DNA from: Streptomyces sp. Tu 3180
GTDB lineage: Bacteria > Actinomycetota > Actinomycetes > Streptomycetales > Streptomycetaceae
Direction: 5' to 3'
DNA: 64,000 bases
Assembly (NCBI RefSeq): GCF_009852415.1
Contig: NZ_WOXS01000002.1
Coordinates: 124,001-188,000, forward strand
Shown piece by piece: positions 9,616 to 16,410 of this stretch. The notes below the pieces were generated by a model, which saw only the letters and a program-made list of their open reading frames with translations, searched no databases and was not told the DNA's origin. A program made the position numbers and the translations under genes. The stretch's first letter is position 1, and every line of letters starts with the position of its first letter.

Positions 9616-10554
9616 TCAGTTGAAGACTGCGGCCACGGCGTCCGAGAGCTGATTCAGTACGTCCCGCGAGAGTTGCACCGAGCCGGTGAACGAGAGGAAG
9701 CCGTGAATGGCTCCCTCGACCGGGAGGTGCTGGACCGGCACGCCGGCGTCGGCCAGCTTGCGGGCATAGTGGTCGCCCTGGTCGCGTAGGGGGTCGTTCT
9801 CGGCGGTGACGATGACGGCGGGAGCAAGTCCGGCCAGTTCGTCGGAGCGCGCCGGCGAGACCCGCGGGTCGGCACCCTGGTCCGGGGTGCTGAGGTAGGC
9901 ACCCCAGAACCACTCGAGGTAGGGACGGGAGAGGACCGGGCCCGTCATGTTCTCGTACATCGAGGGGCTGTCGTCGAACCGGTCGACCGCCGGGTAGGCG
10001 AGCACCTGGAGCGTGATGCGAGGTCCCCCACGGCGCAGGGATTCCTGTGCGAGAACCGCGGCAAGGTTGCCGCCGGCGCTCTCGCCGAACACGGCGATGC
10101 GCTCTCCGTCGCCCCCGAAGCCGGGGGCGTTGTCCGCGACCCAGGTCAGTGCGGCGTAGGCGTCGTCGACCGCGGCCGGGAAGCGGTGCTCGGGTGCCAG
10201 CCGGTAGTCGACGGAGACCACGATCGTGCCGGAGCGGCTGGCCATGATGCGGGCGATGTTGTCCTGGGTGTCCAGGTCGCCGAAGACCCACCCGCCGCCG
10301 TGGAGGAAGAGCGTCACGGGCAGCGGCCCGGCATCCGGCTCGGTGACGGGCCGGTAGATACGGACGGGTATGTCGCGGCCGTCGGCAGCGGCCGTGGTGT
10401 CCCGGACGTCGGCGACCGGTACGGGAGCGCCGGCCAGGGCGCCGAAGGCGCGCCCGAACGCGCGGTTCTCCGCCACCGTCAGGGTTTCGGGAGCCGGTCC
10501 GCCTCCCGCGGCCACTTCCTTGAGCAGGGTCTCGATCTGGGGGTCGAGGGGCAT
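9616..10554 (-). CDS. HSL-family alpha/beta-hydrolase (esterase/lipase)
   Basis: 312 aa from ATG 10554, preceded by AGGTGAG. Hormone-sensitive-lipase (fold-3) hallmarks: oxyanion motif HGGGW (residues 85-89), nucleophile Ser159 in FGESAGG, catalytic Asp254 in TAENDPLRD and His284 in IHGF. The family hydrolyses short-chain esters in the cytoplasm; no signal peptide is present. It is divergent from the TetR gene at 10662 with a palindrome between, so it is probably that regulator's target. Confidence 0.93.
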   Translation of the reverse strand: MPLDPQIETLLKEVAAGGGPAPETLTVAENRAFGRAFGALAGAPVPVADVRDTTAAADGRDIPVRIYRPVTEPDAGPLPVTLFLHGGGWVFGDLDTQDNIARIMASRSGTIVVSVDYRLAPEHRFPAAVDDAYAALTWVADNAPGFGGDGERIAVFGESAGGNLAAVLAQESLRRGGPRITLQVLAYPAVDRFDDSPSMYENMTGPVLSRPYLEWFWGAYLSTPDQGADPRVSPARSDELAGLAPAVIVTAENDPLRDQGDHYARKLADAGVPVQHLPVEGAIHGFLSFTGSVQLSRDVLNQLSDAVAAVFN

Positions 10555-10625
10555 GGCACTCACCTGTCTGAAGAGACGGCCACCCGGTATGGAATGACCT
10601 TTCCAGGATCTTCGACGAAGCATAA

Positions 10626-10643
10626 TTGGAATGTCAATTCCAA
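10626..10643. promoter_or_regulatory. Palindromic operator between esterase and TetR genes
   Basis: TTGGAATGTCAATTCCAA: two perfect 7-bp arms with a 4-nt spacer, 18 bp upstream of the TetR start and 71 bp upstream of the esterase start. Size and position are typical of a TetR dimer site controlling both divergent genes. Confidence 0.7.
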
Positions 10644-10661
10644 CTTGAGTAGCGTGGGCAT

Positions 10662-11297
10662 ATGAGCGCACCAGGGAAGACCGGAGAGTCGAAGAGACAG
10701 CGGCTCACCAAGGGCGGCCGTAAGACCCGCGAACGCATCATCGAGACCGCTGCGGAACTGATGTTCCACCGCGGCGCGGGAGGCACGAGCATCCCGGACA
10801 TCCAGGCGGCCGCCGGGGTCAGCGCGTCGCAGATCTACCACTACTTCGGCGACAAGCAGGGCTTGGTCCTGGCGGTCATCGACCACCAGACGGACACCCA
10901 GCTCGCCCAGCAGCGTCCGCTGCTGGACAACCTGGACAGCATCGAGGCCCTGCGCGAGTGGTGCGACAGGGCAGGGAGTCGACAGGACGCAAGAGGATGC
11001 GAAGGCGGCTGCGAGATCGGCTCGCTCGCCAGCGAACTCGCCGACAGCGACCAGTCGGCACGGACCAGACTCGTCTCCGCCTTCGACCGGTGGGAAGGCC
11101 CCATCAGGTCGGGACTCGCACGCATGCAGGCACGGGGCGAGCTGAGCGAGCGCGCCGATACCGCCGCGCTCGCCACCGCTCTGCTGGCCGCCATCCAGGG
11201 CGGCATGCTGCTGTCCCAGGTCCGCCGGTCGAGCACCGCCTACCGGCAGGCCGTGTCAGCGGTGATCGACCACATCGAGAGCCACCTCATCCGGTAG
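10662..11297 (+). CDS. TetR-family repressor (LmrA/YxaF-like C-terminal domain)
   Basis: 211 aa. The N-terminal TetR domain (residues 20-70) contains RIIETAAELMFHRGAGGTS and a recognition helix region ASQIYHYFGDKQGLV. The C-terminal part, with a Cys-containing stretch (GCEGGCEIGSLASEL) and IQGGMLLSQVRR, matches the LmrA/YxaF group, repressors that sense small aromatic or lipophilic ligands. It is divergent from the esterase gene and likely represses both through the palindrome at 10626-10643. The effector is unknown. Confidence 0.9.
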   Translation: MSAPGKTGESKRQRLTKGGRKTRERIIETAAELMFHRGAGGTSIPDIQAAAGVSASQIYHYFGDKQGLVLAVIDHQTDTQLAQQRPLLDNLDSIEALREWCDRAGSRQDARGCEGGCEIGSLASELADSDQSARTRLVSAFDRWEGPIRSGLARMQARGELSERADTAALATALLAAIQGGMLLSQVRRSSTAYRQAVSAVIDHIESHLIR

Positions 11298-11376
11298 CGG
11301 CTTAGTACTGCAACGGTGCTTGTGCTGATTGCTGACCAGTTTCAGGGACTGTGTCCGCGCCGCTTGTAGTGACTAA

Positions 11377-12413
11377 CGAGTTGGTGCGTGATAGTGGGCG
11401 GGCCGTGTGTGCCTGGCGGGTGGCATGATCCAGGTGTGGCGATCATGGTCAATCGGGTGGTGCTGGCGCATCGGTTGTTCACGGGGATCTCGCGGCGTCA
11501 TCTCGCTGACTTAGTCGAGGAGTTGGCGGTGCCGTGGCATGCCGGACTCGAGGGCCGCCGTCATGCTGCACGAGGTGGGGCCAGGAAGCGGGCCGCGGGT
11601 GCCGGCGCCCGCCATCAGTTGGTGTTCGTCGACCGGCTGGTGGCCACGCTGATCCATCTGCGGCACGCCCTGCCGCACTCGGTGCTGGGGCTGCTGTTCG
11701 GCGTTGACCGATCCACCATCACCCGTGCGATCGCAGAAGTACGCACGCTCCTGGCCGAGCGCGGGTGCGCGGTCCCCGACAAACCTGGTCTGCGATTGCG
11801 GACTCTGGCTGACGTGTTCGCCTATGCCCAGGCCGAAGGCGTCCAGCTGCGGCTGGACGCCACCGAGATCCAGGTCCGCCGGCCACCGGCCGGACGTGGT
11901 GGCCGGCGCGCGTTCGTCTCCGGCAAGAAGAAACAGAACACGATGAAGGCCACCGTGATCGCCGACTGGCGTGGCCGCACGTTATGGACCGATGCCCTGC
12001 GACCTGGACGTATGCACGATGCCACGGCCGCCCGCAGCGAGGGCATCGCCGTCTGCTTCCAGCACTTCCCCGACGTCGAGGTCCTCCTGGACGACGGCTG
12101 TCTCGGCCTGAGCCGCGACCACCGCGGGCAAGCGATCACACCGCCCAGAAAGCCGCGGCCCGGAGCACTGCCCGGCAGAGTTGAACAGTGGGAACGTGAC
12201 CGCCACTGGCACTCCTCCGACCGCATCACCGTCGAACACGCCCTCGCCGATCACAAACGCTGGAAGCAACTGACGCGCTGGACCCACCGCCGCGACCGCC
12301 TGCCCGACACCTACCGCGCCATCGCCAGCCTCGTATCCGACCGCACCGTCAACGTCTGAAGACGGGCAACGACCAGGCCAAACACGGCCCACCCACTATC
12401 ACGCACCAACTCG
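11377..12413 (+). mobile_element. Intact IS5-family (ISL2-like) insertion sequence, 1037 bp
   Basis: Ends are inverted repeats of about 33 bp starting CGAGTTGGTGCGTGATAGTG on each side, with one or two mismatches. Flanked by TAA on both sides (11374-11376 and 12414-12416), a 3-bp target duplication. The right-hand TAA is at the same time the left flank of the next element (12417-13858), so this IS inserted exactly at the edge of its neighbour. Confidence 0.9.
11445..12359 (+). CDS. IS5-family transposase (DDE_Tnp_4 type), apparently intact
   Basis: About 304 aa from ATG 11445 (GTG 11436 also possible). An N-terminal helix-turn-helix (LPHSVLGLLFGVDRSTITRA) precedes the DDE core: RLDATEIQVRRP, then DWRGRTLWTDALRPGRMHD, VLLDDGCLGLS, and ITVEHALADHKRWK. 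No frameshift or stop interrupts it and both ends of the element are present, so it may still move. Confidence 0.88.
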   Translation: MVNRVVLAHRLFTGISRRHLADLVEELAVPWHAGLEGRRHAARGGARKRAAGAGARHQLVFVDRLVATLIHLRHALPHSVLGLLFGVDRSTITRAIAEVRTLLAERGCAVPDKPGLRLRTLADVFAYAQAEGVQLRLDATEIQVRRPPAGRGGRRAFVSGKKKQNTMKATVIADWRGRTLWTDALRPGRMHDATAARSEGIAVCFQHFPDVEVLLDDGCLGLSRDHRGQAITPPRKPRPGALPGRVEQWERDRHWHSSDRITVEHALADHKRWKQLTRWTHRRDRLPDTYRAIASLVSDRTVNV

Positions 12414-12508
12414 TAAGACGCCGTTTCAGATGGTGTGTAGGAATTGCTGCTACCGCGTTCCTGCCTGTCTACAGCGTTGGGTGTGCTGGAGTTGGGGCAG
12501 GCTTCCGC

Positions 12509-13000
12509 ATGCTCAATCCCTCACCCAAGCCCCTCGCTGTCGATCAACGCGGCAACCGGCTGGTTTCATTCACGCTCGGCGCCGAAGATGTCCTGCCTGG
12601 TGGGGCTCCCATGCCCATGGCTCTGACTGCCTTGTGGCACCGCGACGAGGTCGTTATGGTCTACGACCGGTTCCGGGGGCAATGGGAACTACCTGGCGGC
12701 CTGCTCGAGCCCGGGGAGAGCCCTCGCCAGGCGGCTGTTCGTGAACTTGCCGAGGAGAGCGGTCAGGTGTCCGGCACTCCTTTGCAATTCGTCGGCTATG
12801 CCGGATTCCTGTTGGGTTCCGCACAGCGCGCCGAATACGGTGCCCTGTTCACCGGCCACGCCCTACGGCGCCGCGATTTCGAGGCCGATCGCGAGATCGA
12901 GGCGATGCGCTGGTGGGATCTGAGCGCACCCCTGCCTGGTCGTGTATCCGGCATCGACGTCTACCTCGCCCGGCTCACTCTGCCCGCCGGTTCGCACTGA
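12509..13000 (+). CDS. Nudix hydrolase (passenger of IS element)
   Basis: 163 aa from ATG 12509. The Nudix box is complete: GGLLEPGESPRQAAVRELAE followed by ESG, matching GX5EX7REUXEEXGU with U as the bulky residue (the last position is Q). After the box come LQFVGYAGF and EIEAMRWWDL, typical of the fold. It should cleave a nucleoside diphosphate linked to another moiety, using Mg; the substrate is not predictable. It lies inside the inverted repeats of an IS5-family element and converges on its transposase. Confidence 0.88.
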   Translation: MLNPSPKPLAVDQRGNRLVSFTLGAEDVLPGGAPMPMALTALWHRDEVVMVYDRFRGQWELPGGLLEPGESPRQAAVRELAEESGQVSGTPLQFVGYAGFLLGSAQRAEYGALFTGHALRRRDFEADREIEAMRWWDLSAPLPGRVSGIDVYLARLTLPAGSH

Positions 13001-13818
13001 GCCTGCTGTGCTGCCCGGCGAGCCGGCGGTGGCTATGAGGGCTGCGGCGATGCCGACGAAGGCCAGGAAGTGCCCGGCCTTGCGCTCGTAACGGCGGTGC
13101 AGCCTTCGGCATCCGGCCAGCCAGGAGACCGTTCTCTCGACGACCCAGCGGTGTCGGCCGAGCCGCGTGGACGACTCGATGCCCTTGCGGGCGATGCGGT
13201 GGCGGATACGACGCTCGCGAAGCCATGTCCGCAGGTGGTCGTAGTCGTAGCCCTTGCCGGCATGGAGCTTGGCCGGGCGCCGGCGGCGCGGTCCGCGGCG
13301 GGAGCGGATGGGCGGAATCCCGCGCACCAGCGGCTCCAGGCCGAGGCTGTCGTGCACGTTGGCGCCGGAGATGCCCAGCGACAGCGGCAGACCGTTCCGG
13401 TCGGTGATCAGGTGGATTTTCGATCCGCTCTTGCCGCGGTCGGTCGGATTCGGTCCGGTCAGTGGCCCCCCTTTGCCGTCCGGACGCTGACGGAGCCGAT
13501 CGCGCACCGCGACCAGTCCAGCTCGCCCCGGGCCCCGAGTTCGTCGAGGACGACGCGGTGCAGCCGGGCCCAGACCCGGTCCCGGCTCCACTGGGCGAAA
13601 CGCCGGAAGACGGTGGGCCAGGCCGGACCGAACACCGGTGGCAGCTGCCGCCAGATGCAGCCCGAGGTGGCCACGAAGATGATCGCCGCCAGGCACTCGC
13701 GGTCACCGGCCCTCCGTTTGCCGCCGCCCTGCGGGCGTATGACCTCTGTCGGCGGGACCACCCGCCGAAACAGCGTCCACAACTCGTCCGGCACCAACCG
13801 CTCCACCAGATCCGTCAC
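12863..13818 (-). CDS. IS5-family transposase, orfA/orfB with frameshift
   Basis: OrfA starts at GTG 13818 (MTDLVERLVPDELW) and ends after VRTAKGGH. OrfB continues in the next frame with TDRGKSGSKIHLITDRNGLP, then LHAGKGYDYDHLR and RRWVVERTVSWLAGCRRLHR with the catalytic Glu. The frames join at A3G6 (complement of 13466-13474), a likely programmed slippage site as in the 863-bp IS copies. OrfB lacks its usual stop after AAALIATAG and reads on to 12863, antisense to the Nudix gene. Confidence 0.75.
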
Positions 13819-13859
13819 ACACGGCTCAACGAGCGATCACGCCATCAGAAACGGCGTCT

Positions 13860-14127
13860 AAAACGCCTTCGTTGTCGGCTGCGCGAGGGAGAACGGCATG
13901 TGGAGCGCCGTCTGCGCGGCGACCACGACGGACACGACGAGCGGGAGTCCGCGTTCACGGCCCGCCAGACATCAGCCGACGGCCGCCGTCGCGCCGAACC
14001 CGGCGAGCAGTGCCCGACCGGGCACCTGGCTGCTGGACATCAGGACGTGGCCGAGGGCGGCGAGCAGCACACAGACGGCCGCGAACACTGCGGCCCATAC
14101 CGTGCGAGAACACCGCCCTGCCGCCAT
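13860..14127 (-). pseudogene. Integral membrane protein, interrupted by stop and IS
   Basis: From ATG 14127 the frame reads MAAGRCSRTVWAAVFAAVCV, a basic start plus a transmembrane helix, then a TGA at 13974-13972 where related Streptomyces proteins have Trp, and continues with CLAGRERGLPLVVSVVVAAQ (a second helix) and LHMPFSLAQP before it is cut off at 13861 by the IS element. It is a dead copy of a small Streptomyces membrane protein of unknown function. Confidence 0.6.
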
Positions 14128-14824
14128 GACGCCTCATCCTCGCATCCGGCCCGTCGTCGGCACGGGTGGGTACGGAAACCACCCCCAATGCGCTCATGGC
14201 GTCCGCGGGGCCGACGCCTGGTGTCCTCCGGGCAGCTCCGGGACGGAGCCGACGGTGACGTCCGGGACCGACTCGGGTGGAGCTGAACGCACCCCCGGCC
14301 AGGGAGAGGACTCTCTCGTGGCGGCGGGCCCGGCGGCGGAACCATTGATCTCACAAGGTCAACGGCCTTCCCGTCGACCGCAGAAGCAGGAGAGTCCCAT
14401 CCCACACCGCCACCGCCACGGCAGACACGGCCCGTTTCCGTCGACCGGCCTTCACCCCGCCCCGTCCCGCCGGACCTCGACGGCCCCCATCACCGTCATG
14501 CCCCTGTGGCAGGGCCTGGTCCAGCTCTTCGCCCCAGCGGACGGTGTCGTACGCCCCTGAGTGGCCACAGCGACTGTCGGAACCCGGTGAGCCGGTCCCC
14601 GACAGCCCGTCGTCCCGTGTCACCCCACTCGTGGATCAGCGGGGGCCCCAGGAGTTCCTTGGTGATCGCGCCCGTGGCGACGTCGTCCGCGTAGTAGGTG
14701 CTCGCGGGCTTGTGGCCAGGGACGATCACGTCGGACTGGGAGCTCGCCGGGAGGTGGCCGGGGCGGCGGTACCGAGGCCGGCGCCGGTGAGAGCGTCACC
14801 CGGCATGCGGGTTCTCATCTGCTG
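14128..14824. other. Region of degraded or unassigned sequence
   Basis: No confident gene. The most gene-like frame is a minus-strand GTG at about 14729 (VIVPGHKPASTYYADDVATG, then LLGPPLIHEWGDTGRR) whose codon bias fades after about 60 residues; it may be a C-terminally broken relic. Nothing else recognisable was seen. Confidence 0.4.
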
Positions 14825-15343
14825 TCAGCAGCTGTAACTGCGCTTGCCGTTGATGAGGTAGCGGTCCTCCGCCTCGGTCTTCATCTTGTACGAGGCGGTC
14901 CAGCAGCCGCGCGTGCCCTGGCTGATGTAGAGCGGGCCGGCGAACTCGCTGTAGTAGCCGTCGTCGGTGCCGCAGGCGCTGCTGGCGCTGGTGCCCGGAC
15001 AGGCCTGGAGGAACATGTAGTTGGCGTTGCCCGGTGTCTCGTTCTTGAAGATCACGCAGAGCAGCCCGCCGCCCGCGTAGGCGGCCATGCTGCCGTCGTC
15101 CCCGTTGACGTCACCGGGGAGGTCGCCGTCGATGTAGACCAGCGTGTTGTAGTTGCCGCCGCACTCTGTTGCCTGGGCCACGGCCTCCTGCGGGTTGGCG
15201 GCGGCCCACGCCCTGGTCTCGCTGTCGGCGTCGGCGGCGACCGTCACCTTCGGGGTGACGGGCTGCCCGGCGGCGGACGCCGGGGTGAGCAGTGCGCCCA
15301 TGGCGGCCGTGGTGGCGGCCAGCATGCCCAGTATTCGCTTCAT
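14825..15343 (-). CDS. Small secreted cysteine-rich protein
   Basis: 172 aa from ATG 15343 with a strong AAAGGAAC ribosome site. Sec signal peptide MKRILGMLAATTAAMGALL, ending in PASA-A (cleavage near residue 24). The mature part has six cysteines (ECGG, LLCV, QACPG, SACGT, RGCWT and the C-terminal YSC), enough for three disulfides, and an acidic GDLPGDVNGDDG loop that could bind calcium. No family recognised. It is the last gene of the minus-strand cluster beginning with the DUF1906 protein at 18609 and is probably extracellular. Confidence 0.8.
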   Translation of the reverse strand: MKRILGMLAATTAAMGALLTPASAAGQPVTPKVTVAADADSETRAWAAANPQEAVAQATECGGNYNTLVYIDGDLPGDVNGDDGSMAAYAGGGLLCVIFKNETPGNANYMFLQACPGTSASSACGTDDGYYSEFAGPLYISQGTRGCWTASYKMKTEAEDRYLINGKRSYSC

Positions 15344-15436
15344 GGTCGGTTCCTTTCCGTCATACGCATCAATGATGTGAACTGATGTTCGAAGTGGCCG
15401 TCGCGGCGGGGCGCAGAGCCCCACTGCGATCCGTGC

Positions 15437-16018
15437 CTAGCGGAACGTCGCCTGGCGGATGGTGGTGGCCAGCCGGGGCAGGCGTTCGTCGTGCGGGCCG
15501 ACCGCGATGTAGAAAAGCGACTCGTCGACCGGCTTGTCGTCGCCGCCCCAGCGGACGACGCCCTGGCAGTCCGCGAGGATGTCCCGTACGGCGGCAACCT
15601 GGAGCGGGAACAGCGAGCCCTCCGCACCGGCGCCCTGCCGGATCCGAACGGCCGTGCCCGAGGCCAGGTTGGAGTCCGGGAGGCCACGGCGCAGGCCCTT
15701 GGCCGGGCGCCAGCCGGCCAGGTCCACCGCCGTGAGCTCCTGCACCTCGTAGTGGAAGCGGCGCACGACGTGCACGAGCACCGTCTCCACGTCGCCGATC
15801 CACACGGGTACGCCCAGTCCTGTGCCGGCCACCGGGCGGGTCCACACCTGTGAGTCGAGGTCCGCGTTCGGCTGGATCGTCCAGCCGTTCGCGGAAGTCG
15901 CCGGACGCTGGGGCCCGCGCCGTTCGTCGGCCACCGCCGTGGTGGCGGGCAGCACCGAACCGACGGCCGCGGCCCCGCCGATGACGGCGCAGGCCTTGAC
16001 GACCGTACGCCGTGTCAT
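15437..16018 (-). CDS. Tat-exported hypothetical protein
   Basis: 193 aa from ATG 16018 (GTG 16030 possible). The N-terminus MTRRTVVKACAVIGGAAAVG is a twin-arginine signal: RR, then a hydrophobic core ending near AVADE. The mature domain has WTIQPNADLDSQVWTRPVAG, VLVHVVRRFHYEVQELTAVD and LFYIAVGPHDERLPRLA. The tryptophans and single Cys suggest a folded domain exported as such. No family recognised. It follows a membrane protein and a peptidoglycan-associated DUF1906 protein in the same direction, so a joint cell-wall role is plausible. Confidence 0.75.
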   Translation of the reverse strand: MTRRTVVKACAVIGGAAAVGSVLPATTAVADERRGPQRPATSANGWTIQPNADLDSQVWTRPVAGTGLGVPVWIGDVETVLVHVVRRFHYEVQELTAVDLAGWRPAKGLRRGLPDSNLASGTAVRIRQGAGAEGSLFPLQVAAVRDILADCQGVVRWGGDDKPVDESLFYIAVGPHDERLPRLATTIRQATFR

Positions 16019-16062
16019 GTCGCGATCCACGTTTTCTGTCTCCCTATGAGCCGAATCAGCTG

Positions 16063-16395
16063 TCAGAACAGACCGAAGATCACGAAGAACGGCGCGAGAG
16101 AAGCGGCGGCACACACCGGCCAGTAGCGGGAGCCCCGTACCGGCGTCCGGCGCCGCAGCCAGGTGTTGGCCAGCCCCCAGGCCAGGCCGAACAGGCAGAA
16201 CACCGGTGCGGCGAGGACCAGCCAGAGCAGCATCCCGTCGTTCTCGTTCGGGTCCTGCATGGTCCAGCCGACCGCCGCCAGCGGCCCGTTGGCCAGGAGG
16301 TACCACGCCAGGAACAGAGGAACGACGGCCGGGACCCCGAGCAGCAGGTTCACGACGACGGGGACGCAGAGCTTCCGCATGCGCTCATTCTTCAC
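16063..16395 (-). CDS. Small membrane protein, three helices
   Basis: 110 aa. Three hydrophobic stretches: VPVVVNLLLGVPAVVPLFLA with WYLL (residues 11-34), MLLWLVLAAPVFCLFGLAWG (about 55-74) and VCAAASLAPFFVIFGLF at the C-terminus. No known domain. It sits 15 bp downstream of the DUF1906 gene stop, so it is almost certainly co-transcribed with it. Confidence 0.75.
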   Translation of the reverse strand: MKNERMRKLCVPVVVNLLLGVPAVVPLFLAWYLLANGPLAAVGWTMQDPNENDGMLLWLVLAAPVFCLFGLAWGLANTWLRRRTPVRGSRYWPVCAAASLAPFFVIFGLF

Positions 16396-16410
16396 GATCA
16401 GTCCGGCCCA

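Larger units (their letters stand above)
12417..13858. mobile_element. IS5-family element carrying a Nudix passenger gene
   Basis: The left end from 12417 (GACGCCGTTTCAGATGGTGTG) and the right end read inward from 13858 (GACGCCGTTTCTGATGGCGTG) match at 19 of 21 positions. TAA flanks both ends (12414-12416; 13859-13861). Between them lie a Nudix hydrolase gene (plus strand) and a frameshifted-type IS5 transposase (minus strand). The transposase frame has lost its usual stop and runs into the Nudix antisense, as if the passenger replaced the original transposase-tail-to-IR segment. Confidence 0.7.

Noticed and set aside
13972..13974. In-frame TGA in the membrane protein as recoding
   Set aside because: The gene is also cut by an IS element; there is no hairpin downstream to suggest recoding.
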